Of a stretch of 64,000 bases of DNA, positions 36,032 to 43,253 are shown piece by piece. The notes under the pieces were generated by a model. It was not told where the DNA came from. It saw only the letters and a list, made by a program, of their open reading frames with translations, and did no database searches. The translations under genes and the position numbers were made by a program. Positions within the stretch are counted from its first letter, which is position 1, and every line of letters starts with the position of its first letter. The stretch is taken from positions 7,068,001 to 7,132,000 of the forward strand of contig NZ_CP109104.1 in NCBI RefSeq assembly GCF_035917675.1, given 5' to 3'. Source of the stretch: Streptomyces sp. NBC_01775 (lineage in GTDB: Bacteria > Actinomycetota > Actinomycetes > Streptomycetales > Streptomycetaceae).

Positions 36032-36089
36032 GCCGGGGCCGGGTGGCGTCGTGTGGCCAGGTGGGGCGGGCTTCTGGTAGGGGTACGGC

Positions 36090-37169
36090 ATGGATGCCGA
36101 AGGGAAGTCTGTCTTACCGCACATACAGGACGTTCCCGCGTTCCTGAAGCGTCTGCGGCAGCTGAAGGGGGAATCGGGCCTGACGCTGCGGCAGTTGGAG
36201 GAGCGGGCCACGGCGGTCGGCGACTACCTTCCGCGCAGCACGCTCTCCCACATGCTCAGCGGCAGAAGGCTTCCCCGGCCGGAGCTGCTCGCCGCGTTCG
36301 TCCGGGCCTGCGGGAACGAGAAGGACTTGGCAGTGTGGCTCAGCACGCGGGAAGCCGTCGCCAAGAGAGCCGCCGAGGGGGCCGGCGGCGACGGTGCCGG
36401 GGGTGCGGGTGCCGACGGCGCGGGTGCCGGCGGCGGGGGTGGCTCTGTCGTCGAGGGTGGTTCTGTCGTCGGGGGTGGCTCGGGCGACGCGTCCGCGCCG
36501 GGATCCGGCACGGCCCTCGTCCGGCTCCGGGGTCATCTCCGGAGGGCTCGCGTGCTGGTTCCGGCCGCCGTTGTCGTCCTGCTCGCCGCCACGGCGGGAG
36601 TGCTCAGCACGCGCGACGACGAGCCCGGGACCCGGCCCGACCACACCACTCCTGCCGGGGACGCCGCGGGGGAGTCCTCCGAGGGGACAGGTGCCGGACC
36701 GGCGCACGCCGCCGAAGACGTGCCCCGTGGCGCGGTCCGGCTGCGCCCTGTGACCGCCCGGGGGCTGTGCCTGACCGACGGCAAGGTCCGGGACAAGCGC
36801 TACGGCTCACAGGTCGCCGTCCAGCGGCCCTGCGACCAGACTGCGCCACAGACGACCGAGCTGCCCCCGGCCTCCGGGACCGCCCGCCACCGCGTCCAGT
36901 GGGACCACCCCGAGTTCGGCACCGGCTGCCTCAAAATCCTCACCACGGGGCCCGGCAAGGATCTGCTGGAGCCCTGGGACGCCTGTGACCGCGCCGACGT
37001 CTTCCGGCTCGCCCCCGCGAAGGGCCGGAACGTCTACGCGCTGCGCACCGAGGACGGTCGCTGCGTCGGCATCGCCCGACCCGTCACCGCAGAGGGCTCG
37101 GAGGCGGTCGCTCAGCCCTGTACCCCGAGCCGCCACCAGCTGTTCCGTATCGAGTCCGCCGCCGACTGA
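36090..37169 (+). CDS. Membrane-anchored XRE-type HTH protein with an extracytoplasmic domain
   Basis: 359 residues. N-terminal helix-turn-helix (residues ~15-75: FLKRLRQLKGESGLTLRQLE and LPRSTLSHMLSGRRLPRPELL), then a Gly/Ala-rich linker (95-140) and one membrane span (about 155-173, VLVPAAVVVLLAATAGVLS). An extracytoplasmic domain follows, with RGLCLTDGKVRD, GCLKIL and DGRCVGIARPV, spaced cysteines and QLFRIE-type ends, reminiscent of ricin-B-like folds. Many streptomycete XRE proteins have this layout; the outer domain probably senses an envelope ligand, but none is known. It is monocistronic; nothing nearby shows its target. Confidence 0.75.
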   Translation: MDAEGKSVLPHIQDVPAFLKRLRQLKGESGLTLRQLEERATAVGDYLPRSTLSHMLSGRRLPRPELLAAFVRACGNEKDLAVWLSTREAVAKRAAEGAGGDGAGGAGADGAGAGGGGGSVVEGGSVVGGGSGDASAPGSGTALVRLRGHLRRARVLVPAAVVVLLAATAGVLSTRDDEPGTRPDHTTPAGDAAGESSEGTGAGPAHAAEDVPRGAVRLRPVTARGLCLTDGKVRDKRYGSQVAVQRPCDQTAPQTTELPPASGTARHRVQWDHPEFGTGCLKILTTGPGKDLLEPWDACDRADVFRLAPAKGRNVYALRTEDGRCVGIARPVTAEGSEAVAQPCTPSRHQLFRIESAAD

Positions 37170-37240
37170 CGTCTGCCGGGAGCCGCTGGGTGACGTCCGC
37201 CCGGAGCTGCTGGGTGCCGTCCGCCGGGAGGCTGGCCTGC
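37168..37240 (+). repeat. 24-bp imperfect tandem repeats after the XRE gene
   Basis: GACGTCTGCCGGGAGCC and GACGTCCGCCCGGAGCT begin two 24-bp units at 37168 and 37192, with a third diverged unit at 37216. The rest of this gap to 37471 holds no gene; it has two copies of the palindrome TGTCCCGGACA (37337-37347 and 37390-37400). Confidence 0.7.
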
Positions 37241-37471
37241 CCTCACCCACCCCCGTGCCGGTGAGGGACGGCCGACCGCCCCGCAGGCCTGGTCAGATCC
37301 TGTGGTGTGCCGTGGGGGCGGGGAAGGGGAACGCGCTGTCCCGGACAGCCGGTTCGCTGTTCTCGCAGGTCAGCGGCATACCCGGGAGGTGTCCCGGACA
37401 GCGCGGAAGCGGGACGGCGCCGGTCGTGGATGCCGGACGTTCGCGGACGCCGTCCGGTCGGTCGTGGGCCA

Positions 37472-37490
37472 GGCCCTGTCTCTCCGATCA
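37472..37490. repeat. Left 19-bp inverted repeat (IS-end-like) of the TetR-RidA segment
   Basis: The reverse complement of TGATCGGAGAGACAGGGCC, perfectly matching the copy at 38949-38967. The TetR stop codon TGA is the first codon of this repeat. Confidence 0.85.
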
Positions 37491-38123
37491 CGAGAGTCGG
37501 ACCGGGTCGGCCCAGGCCGGCTGGCCCCAGCCGTGCTCAACCGACCGGCGACATCGGTTGGGTTCGTCTCCTGCGCCGGTGAACAGTGCGGTCAGCATGG
37601 GTGCGCCGTGAGCGAGCGCCTGGCGCGGCAGGGGGCCTGTGGCGACGAGGGAAGCGAGTCCGTGGCCGATGGTCCAGCTCTGTGTCGCCAGTTCCAGCGG
37701 GTCGACCTCGTCGCGGAAGCGGCTTTTCGTCTTGGCCCGTTCGATGGCCTGGACGAGGCGGTGCAGGGTTTCGTCGGCGGCGCCGGTGTCTTCGAGGTCG
37801 AAGCCCGCGTCGAACATGACGCGGTAGAGGTCAGGGTTCTCCAGGGCGTTGGCCAGGTAGGCGGCGCCCAGTGCGGCGAGGTCTCGTACCGGGTCGGCGG
37901 ACATCTTGACGGCTGCGAGTCGGGCGGCCAGGCGTGTGAAGCCTTCTTGGCGCATTGCCTTCCAGAGGCCGTCCATGCCGCCGAAGTAGGTGTAGACAGC
38001 CATCGTTGATACGCCGGTTCCGGCGACCAGGGTGCGCAGTGTGACCGGTTGCCTCGTCCGCAGCATCTGTGCGGCCCGGTCGAGCAGCAGGGAGCGGACC
38101 GCTGGATCTTTCGTCCTTGCCAT
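37488..38123 (-). CDS. TetR/AcrR-family transcriptional regulator
   Basis: 211 residues. HTH at residues ~10-55 (DPAVRSLLLDRAAQMLRTRQPVTLRTLVAGTGVSTMAVYTYFGGMDGLWKAM), with the typical YTYFGGMDGLW end. The ligand-binding domain includes DPVRDLAALGAAYLANALENPDLYRVMF, close to the TetR_C_25/WHG type. Start ATG 38123 (MARTKD) is preferred over upstream starts because it begins right after the operator. It is divergent from ridA with a perfect 15-bp palindrome between. The gene ends inside the left inverted repeat. Confidence 0.9.
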   Translation of the reverse strand: MARTKDPAVRSLLLDRAAQMLRTRQPVTLRTLVAGTGVSTMAVYTYFGGMDGLWKAMRQEGFTRLAARLAAVKMSADPVRDLAALGAAYLANALENPDLYRVMFDAGFDLEDTGAADETLHRLVQAIERAKTKSRFRDEVDPLELATQSWTIGHGLASLVATGPLPRQALAHGAPMLTALFTGAGDEPNRCRRSVEHGWGQPAWADPVRLS

Positions 38124-38135
38124 GGCCTCACAATA

Positions 38136-38150
38136 CATAGCGTCGCTATG
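38136..38150. promoter_or_regulatory. TetR operator between tetR-like gene and ridA
   Basis: CATAGCGTCGCTATG: 7-bp half-sites CATAGCG/CGCTATG around one base, a perfect odd palindrome, 12 bp before the TetR start and 58 bp before the ridA start. Confidence 0.8.
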
Positions 38151-38208
38151 CTTTGATGGGTGCTGAGCTGATCTTGCTGCTCCTGACGCCACGAGGAAGA
38201 GGCCGTTC

Positions 38209-38616
38209 ATGTCTGTGACGCTGCACAATCCCGAGGGATTGCCGAAGCCCGAGGTCTACCGGCAGCTGTCGGTCGCCACCGGATCGAAGCTGGTGTTCCT
38301 CGCGGGGCAGGTCGCCCGCGACGCCGACGGCCGGCCCGTGGGCCAAGGAGACTTCGCCGCTCAGGTCGAGCAGTGCTATCTCAACATCGGCACCGCTCTG
38401 GCCGAGATCGGCGGCTCCTTCGACGACGTGGCGAAGCTGACCATCTACGTCGTCGACTGGAGTCCCGAGAAGATGCCGCTGCTGGGTGAGGGCGTGGGCA
38501 GGGCGGCAGCGAAACTGGGCATCGACCCGGTCAAGCCGATCACCCTGCTGGGCGTCGCGGCGCTGGGAGAACCGGACCTCCTGGTCGAGGTCGAAGCCAC
38601 CGCGGTCATCGAATAG
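38209..38616 (+). CDS. RidA/YjgF/YER057c-family protein
   Basis: 135 residues, a single RidA domain. The family's enamine/imine-deaminase scaffold is visible: KLVFLAGQVARDADGRPVGQGDF, QVEQCYLNIGTALAEIGGSFDDVAKLTIYVVDW, and KPITLLGVAALGEPDLLVEVEATAVIE. The Arg used by true RidA deaminases in the RVEVEAIA-type C-terminal motif is replaced by the LLVEVEA pattern with Glu, so this may be an Rid1-7 relative of unknown activity. Regulated with the divergent TetR gene; both sit between IS-like ends. Confidence 0.88.
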   Translation: MSVTLHNPEGLPKPEVYRQLSVATGSKLVFLAGQVARDADGRPVGQGDFAAQVEQCYLNIGTALAEIGGSFDDVAKLTIYVVDWSPEKMPLLGEGVGRAAAKLGIDPVKPITLLGVAALGEPDLLVEVEATAVIE

Positions 38617-38670
38617 CCGTAGCGCTGCGAGCAGGGAGACTCTGGGGCCGGCCATGCTGAGTCGGGGGAT

Positions 38671-38951
38671 TTGACGGACGGCGAGTGGGCGGTGCTGGTG
38701 CCGCTTTTGCCGGTGAGCAACCACCGGTGCGGCCGGTGGTTGCTCACCGGCAGGTGATCAACGGGATCACCCGCCGGCTGGGCACCGGGGTGCAGTGGCG
38801 GGAGCTGCCCGAACGCCGCCGGGACAACGGGCGGACTCACAACGGCAAGCTCAAGCAATTCAGAGCCGTGGCTACCCGCTATGACAAGCGCGGATACGTC
38901 CATCTCGGCCCCGGCACCGCTGCCGCACTCCTCATCCGGCTCCGATCATGA
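38671..38951 (+). pseudogene. IS5-family transposase remnant (internal deletion and frameshift)
   Basis: The N-terminal signature LTDGEWAVLVPLLP is read from 38671. After a hairpin-bearing junction the frame shifts by one and continues VINGITRRLGTGVQWRELPER (to about 38817). It then jumps to C-terminal sequence GKLKQFRAVATRYDKRGYVHL and ends LLIRLRS at the TGA inside the right inverted repeat. The whole DDE core is missing. It is the dead transposase of the element whose ends bracket the TetR-RidA pair. Confidence 0.85.
38708..38752. repeat. Perfect 20-bp inverted repeat inside the transposase remnant
   Basis: TGCCGGTGAGCAACCACCGG (38708-38727) and its exact reverse complement (38733-38752) flank a 5-nt loop TGCGG. 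The second arm falls at the frame break of the transposase remnant, so it looks like an inverted duplication made during its decay. Confidence 0.85.
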
Positions 38952-38967
38952 TCGGAGAGACAGGGCC
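38949..38967. repeat. Right 19-bp inverted repeat (IS-end-like) of the TetR-RidA segment
   Basis: TGATCGGAGAGACAGGGCC, the exact partner of 37472-37490. The transposase remnant ends on its first TGA, and the HD-hydrolase stop codon lies 2 bp beyond it. Confidence 0.85.
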
Positions 38968-38968
38968 C

Positions 38969-39577
38969 CTAGCGCGGAAGCAGGCCGCGGGCGACAGCGG
39001 TCTCCCGTACCTCCTCGTACAGCGCCGTCAGCGTCTCGCTCGCGGTCACGCGCGGCAGTTGGAGCCGGTCCAGCGCGGCTGCGTCCGCCCCGACGTCGCT
39101 CCAGCCCTGGCCGGTGAGCAGCCGCATCAGCGCGGGGTTCAGCCGGTCGACGCCCCGCACGAGGCGTGCCTCGGGGGTCGCTCCTTCCTCGTACTCCCGC
39201 CACAGCGCGAGCAGTTCACGCCCCAGCGGCGCGGGGAGCGCCCCGAAGCGGTCGTGGGCCACGCCGTCCTCCAGCTGAGCCTTTCCGGCCGGGCCCGCAG
39301 GGTCCGCCGGGTCCGTCTCCCAGGCGGAGGGGTCGCCCGCGTCGATCTCGACCAGGTCGTGCATCAGGCACAGCTTCAGCATCCTGGTCAGGTCCAGCGA
39401 CAGCCCGCTCTCCCGCTCGAACTCCGTGTGCAGCACCCAGCTGACCAGGGCCAGGTGCCAGGAGTGCTCGGCGACCGACTCCTTCCGTAGGGCGGTCGCG
39501 TTGTTGTGCCGCTCCACCTCGCGGAGGCGGGCGGTGTAGGCGATGAAGTCGAAGAGGGCGTGCGTGGAGTTCGTCAT
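38969..39577 (-). CDS. HD-domain hydrolase (YfbR/5'-nucleotidase-like)
   Basis: 202 residues. Metal-binding HD residues are visible: SVAEHSWHLALVSW (His), KLCLMHDLVEIDAGD (His-Asp) and RGVDRLNPALM (final Asp). The spacing fits the HD_3/YfbR group, which removes phosphate from deoxynucleoside monophosphates, though the exact substrate is inferred. ATG 39577 (MTNSTHALFDFI) is chosen; a GTG four codons earlier (39589) is possible and neither has a strong ribosome-binding site. Its stop abuts the right IS-like end, so its 3' flank was changed by that insertion. Confidence 0.85.
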   Translation of the reverse strand: MTNSTHALFDFIAYTARLREVERHNNATALRKESVAEHSWHLALVSWVLHTEFERESGLSLDLTRMLKLCLMHDLVEIDAGDPSAWETDPADPAGPAGKAQLEDGVAHDRFGALPAPLGRELLALWREYEEGATPEARLVRGVDRLNPALMRLLTGQGWSDVGADAAALDRLQLPRVTASETLTALYEEVRETAVARGLLPR

Positions 39578-39924
39578 GGCAACGGGCACTGTAGCGACCG
39601 GAAAAGCGTTTGGACGACCGTGGCGAGGCGTGATTGGCTGCGCGACGTGTCCAGTCCCGAGGCTTCCAGACGGTAGCCACCGGCCATCCGGTGGCTCCTT
39701 TCGTGCTGTCTGCCGAGGCCATCGGATCGCCGTAGTACGGGCTGTGTTCCCGACCCCGGCCTGTCACGCAGGTCGTTTTCCATGCGGTGGTGCGCCGCGT
39801 GGCCGGACTGGACGGCTTCTCCTCGCGTAACCCTGTGAGTCGCGTGTGCTGTGCCGGCCTGCCTGGGCGAAGCCCGCTTGCTCTGCTGCCCGTACGCTGC
39901 GGGCCTGCTCCTGAGCGTGCGCGC
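39578..39924. other. Intergenic region between the HD hydrolase and Cmx leader
   Basis: No gene recognised. It contains a hairpin AGCCACCGG/CCGGTGGCT (39675-39696, 4-nt loop CCAT) that could terminate transcription coming from either side. The rest must hold the divergent promoters. Confidence 0.55.
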
Positions 39925-39974
39925 GTGTGCGCCTGCCGCATTCCTTGACGATCCGTAGGGATTGCGGAGTTTCC
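39925..39974 (+). promoter_or_regulatory. Attenuator-like leader of the chloramphenicol exporter
   Basis: A 7-codon mini-ORF from GTG 39925 (V-C-A-C-R-I-P) stops at 39946-39948. Its last codons overlap the left arm of a hairpin (39936-39944), whose right arm (39958-39967) includes GG of the GGAG ribosome-binding site of the exporter (ATG 39975). The stem has one T-T mismatch. The layout fits translational attenuation: a drug-stalled ribosome on the leader would free the ribosome-binding site. Confidence 0.5.
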
Positions 39975-41312
39975 ATGCCAGTTGTGCTGTACGTCCTCGC
40001 GCTTGCCGTGTTCGCGCAGGGGACCTCGGAGTTCATGCTGTCCGGGCTCGTCCCGGACCTCGCCCGGGACCTTGGGGTGTCCCTCTCCTCCGCCGGGCTG
40101 CTGACCTCGGCGTTCGCCGGGGGAATGATCGTCGGCGCGCCGCTGATGGCGGTGCTGAGCCGACGCTGGCCCAGACGCCGGGCGCTGCTCGGTTTTCTGA
40201 TCACCTTCCTGCTGGTCCATGTGCTGGGAGCCCTCACCACCAGCTTCGCCGTGCTCGTCGTCACCCGCGTGGTGGGCGCGCTCGCCAACGCCGGGTTCCT
40301 CGCCGTCGCCCTCACGGCCGCGGCCGGAATGGTCGCGCCCGACGCCAAGGGGCGTGCGACCTCCGTCCTGTTGAGCGGCGTCACCCTCGCCTGCGTCGCG
40401 GGTGTGCCCGCCGGCGCGCTGCTGGGACAAGTGTGGGGCTGGCGCTCGGCGTTCTGGGCCGTCGCGCTCGTCTCCGTCCCGGCGGTGTTCGCCATCCTGC
40501 GGTCGCCCGTGGACGTACCCGGCACGGGGGCCGAGACGGGGGCCGTCGCGGAACGCTCCGTCGGTGTGCGCCGCGAACTGGCCGCGCTGCGCGGGCCGCG
40601 CCTCCTGGTCACCATGCTGCTGGGCGCGCTGGTCAACGGCGCCACCTTCTGCGCGCTCACCTATCTCGCCCCGCTGGCCACCGAGGTCACCGGCTTCGGC
40701 GCGGCCTGGGTGCCCGCGCTGCTCGCGCTCTTCGGTGTCGGCTCGTTCCTCGGCGTCACTCTCGGCGGGCGCATGGCGGACTCCCGCCCGCTGCCGATGA
40801 TGCTCCTCGGCGGGGCGCTGCTCCTCGCGGGATGGGTACTCTCCGCGCTCACCTCCCAGAACGCCGTAGCTGTCGTCGTCCTGGTGCCGGCGCAGGGCAT
40901 CCTGTCGTTCGCGGTGGGGACGACGCTCATCTCGCAGGTGCTGTACGCGGCCGTTGAGGCGCCCACGCTCGCCGGCGGTTTCGCCACCGCGGCACTCAAC
41001 GTGGGGGCCGCGCTGGGCCCCTGGACGGGTGGCCTGGCCCTCGGCGGTGACCTCGGCCACCGGGGTCCGCTCTGGGGCAGCGCTCTGCTGGTGGCCGCGG
41101 CCTTCGTGGTGGCGGGCCTGACGGAGCCGGCCAAGAGGGTGGCCAGGATCCTGGTCCCCGCCCCGGTTCCCCGCGTCGCCGAGTCCGCGCGGGAGGGCGC
41201 CGAGTCCGCGCGGGAGGGCTCCGAGTCTGCGGGGGAGACCGCTGAGCCCGCGTGGGCGACCGCTGAGCCCGCGCGGGGAGCTGCCGTGGGCGGGGAGGGG
41301 ATCAAGGAGTGA
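39975..41312 (+). CDS. Cmx/CmrA-family chloramphenicol efflux MFS transporter
   Basis: 445 residues, 12 membrane spans. The N-terminus MPVVLYVLALAVFAQGTSEF followed by MLSGLVPDLARDLGVSLSSA is nearly diagnostic of the Cmx/CmlR/CmrA chloramphenicol exporters of actinomycetes. Motif-C-like GVPAGALLGQVWGWRSAFW and the charged loop RRWPRRRALL after TM2 are present. The last ~55 residues are Ala/Glu repeats (ESAREGAESAREGSESAGE) beyond the fold, again a repeat-built tail. It overlaps the convergent MDMPI gene by 11 bp. The leader suggests drug-inducible translation. Confidence 0.88.
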   Translation: MPVVLYVLALAVFAQGTSEFMLSGLVPDLARDLGVSLSSAGLLTSAFAGGMIVGAPLMAVLSRRWPRRRALLGFLITFLLVHVLGALTTSFAVLVVTRVVGALANAGFLAVALTAAAGMVAPDAKGRATSVLLSGVTLACVAGVPAGALLGQVWGWRSAFWAVALVSVPAVFAILRSPVDVPGTGAETGAVAERSVGVRRELAALRGPRLLVTMLLGALVNGATFCALTYLAPLATEVTGFGAAWVPALLALFGVGSFLGVTLGGRMADSRPLPMMLLGGALLLAGWVLSALTSQNAVAVVVLVPAQGILSFAVGTTLISQVLYAAVEAPTLAGGFATAALNVGAALGPWTGGLALGGDLGHRGPLWGSALLVAAAFVVAGLTEPAKRVARILVPAPVPRVAESAREGAESAREGSESAGETAEPAWATAEPARGAAVGGEGIKE

Positions 41313-42054
41313 GGATCGACTGCCACTGCTGTGCCGTCTCCAGGCTGCCCCGCAGGGTGACCGTCGTCAGCGGCAGGCGGTTCCAGAGCGTCAGGTAGAG
41401 GTCCGACGCTGATCCCTCGTACACCAGGTCGGCCTCCGGGAGCGGCTCCGTGGCCTTCTCGGCACGGAGCCGCTCTCCCGGCTCTCCCAGGCGCACCGTC
41501 CAGAGGGCGCCGTCCACATCGGTGGCGCGCACCGCCAGCGTGCGCGGTGTGCGGGCGGCGCCCTCCGGGACCTTGATCCGCGGCGCGAAGCCGCACAGCA
41601 GCTCGTCGATGCCGTCGGCGGCGAAGCCGGACCCCAGTGGGGTGAGCGGGACACCGAGCGCGGTCTCGGCGTCCACGCGGTGCACGGCCGTCTCGTGGGC
41701 CTGCCGCCGCGCCCAGAACGCGAGCGGGGAGGGGGCGGGCAGGAACGTCAGGCACTCCAGGTCCGACGGCGCGGCCAACAGCGCCTCGACCAGCGCGCCG
41801 TGGCCCTCCCGCAGCCAGGGCGCCAGCGCGTCGTCCGCCAGTTCGGGGACGTCCGGCAGCTGTACGCGTGTGACCCGGCCCGTCACGACGAACCCTCGCG
41901 CCCAGCGGTGCACCCGGCCCAGATGGGTGGTCAGGTCGCGGACGGACCAGCCGGGGCAGCCGGTCACGGGCGCTTCGGGCGCCGCTTTTTCGACGGCGTC
42001 GGCGAACAGCCGGCCCTCTTCGCGCAGGACTTCTACGAACTCGGCGGTCTCCAT
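41302..42054 (-). CDS. Maleylpyruvate isomerase (MDMPI) family mycothiol-dependent protein
   Basis: 250 residues. N-terminal four-helix DinB-like domain with VTGCPGWSVRDLTTHLGRVHRW (first His pair) and ARRQAHETAVHRVDAETALG (second His). The C-terminal MDMPI_C domain carries ATDVDGALWTVRLG and a small alpha/beta end (SASDLYLTLWNR). Length and layout match TIGR03083. The substrate is unknown; these proteins use mycothiol or bind divalent metal. Its stop lies inside the 3' end of the convergent exporter gene. Confidence 0.85.
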   Translation of the reverse strand: METAEFVEVLREEGRLFADAVEKAAPEAPVTGCPGWSVRDLTTHLGRVHRWARGFVVTGRVTRVQLPDVPELADDALAPWLREGHGALVEALLAAPSDLECLTFLPAPSPLAFWARRQAHETAVHRVDAETALGVPLTPLGSGFAADGIDELLCGFAPRIKVPEGAARTPRTLAVRATDVDGALWTVRLGEPGERLRAEKATEPLPEADLVYEGSASDLYLTLWNRLPLTTVTLRGSLETAQQWQSILTP

Positions 42055-42097
42055 GCCGGAAGTCTGCCTGCGGGGACGGTGCCGTAGTAGCCGTTGC

Positions 42098-42220
42098 GCT
42101 GAGGGCGGATGCGGTCTGCTGAGGGCGGATCCGGTCTGCTGAGGGGGGATCGGGTCCGCTCAGGCGGGGTTCGGGTTCGGTTCCGCTCAGGCGGTTCGGG
42201 TCCGTTCAGGCGGCTCGGGG
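42098..42220. repeat. Two short tandem-repeat arrays between the MDMPI and XRE genes
   Basis: About three copies of a ~21-bp unit GCTGAGGGCGGATCCGGTCT (42098-42150) run directly into three copies of TCCGCTCAGGCGGTTCGGG-like units (42156-42220). Nothing else was seen between 42055 and 42266. Confidence 0.75.
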
Positions 42221-42266
42221 CCGCCGAGGGATCGGAGCAGGACCGGTGACGGCCCCGGTCCGGTCC

Positions 42267-43154
42267 TCAGCAGCCGGCCGGGTGGGACTTGTCCGCGTCC
42301 TTCGGGTCCGCCATGTCGAGCAGCAGCATCGCGTCGTAGTCCCGGCTTCCGGGCGTCGCCTGGTAGGCGACCAGGCGCTGGCCGTCGGTCCGGGCGAGGG
42401 CCATCACCTCGTAGGTGAGGACCATGGAACCCACGTCCGGGTGCCGGTAGTGCTTGACGCCGCCGCCGCGGCTTTGCACCTCGTACCGCTCCCACACCCG
42501 GGCGAACTCGGAGCTCTTCATCAGCAGTTCGCCCACCAGAGAGGCCAGTTCGGGCTGGTCGGGGTCGGCGCCCGCTGCCGCGCGCAGGTGGGCGACGCTG
42601 TGCCCCACCATTTCCTCCCAGTTCGCGAACAGGGTGCGGCCCTGCGGGTGCAGGAACATGTAGCGGGTGACGTTGCGCCGCCGTGCCGGCCACTCCTCGA
42701 TCCCGGGGAGCAGCCGCAGCCCGCCCCGGTTGAAGGCGAGGATGTCGTTGGTGCGGCTGATCACGTAGGCGGGGCCGGGGCGCAGGTTCTCCAGCAGCTG
42801 GATCACGGACGGGCGGACCGAGCGCTCGACGGGGAGCCGGGCGCCGCCGTGGCGCGCGGCGAGCTGGGCCAGGTCGCGCAGCCGCTCCAGCGCCTCCCCG
42901 GAGAGCTGGAGCGCGCTGCCCAGCGCTTCGATGACGGGGGGACTCGGCCGGGACTCGCGCCCGCGCTCCAGCCGCGTGTAGTAGTCCACGCTCACCCCGG
43001 CCAGCGTGGCCAGCTCCTCACGGCGCAGGCCCGGCGTACGGCGCGTGCCGGTGCCGGTCGGAAGACCGGCCTCCTCGGGACCTATCCGGGCGCGGCGGGC
43101 GCGCAGAAATCTGCCCAGCTCCGTACCTTCGTTCACCCCGTTGCTCCGGCTCAT
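42267..43154 (-). CDS. XRE-family regulator with MmyB-like ligand-binding domain
   Basis: 295 residues. HTH (residues ~8-90) with the family phrase RRTPGLRREELATLAGVSVDYYTRLERGRE, then a PAS-like MmyB ligand-binding domain: RPGPAYVISRTNDILAFNRGGLRLL, VTRYMFLHPQGRTLFANWEE, VKHYRHPDVGSMVLTYEVMALARTDGQRLVAYQATPGSRDYDAMLLL. Members often bind fatty-acid-like ligands in structural studies. Divergent from the DHA2 exporter, which it probably regulates. ATG 43154 (MSRSNG) chosen over the long open extension. Confidence 0.9.
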   Translation of the reverse strand: MSRSNGVNEGTELGRFLRARRARIGPEEAGLPTGTGTRRTPGLRREELATLAGVSVDYYTRLERGRESRPSPPVIEALGSALQLSGEALERLRDLAQLAARHGGARLPVERSVRPSVIQLLENLRPGPAYVISRTNDILAFNRGGLRLLPGIEEWPARRRNVTRYMFLHPQGRTLFANWEEMVGHSVAHLRAAAGADPDQPELASLVGELLMKSSEFARVWERYEVQSRGGGVKHYRHPDVGSMVLTYEVMALARTDGQRLVAYQATPGSRDYDAMLLLDMADPKDADKSHPAGC

Positions 43155-43253
43155 CCGCCGATTGTCGCAGGCAGCGGGGTGGCACGGGGTGCCGTGGGGG
43201 GCCCTGTCACTCCCTGGAACGGCCCGGTCTGCCGGAGGGGCGGCGTCCGGACC

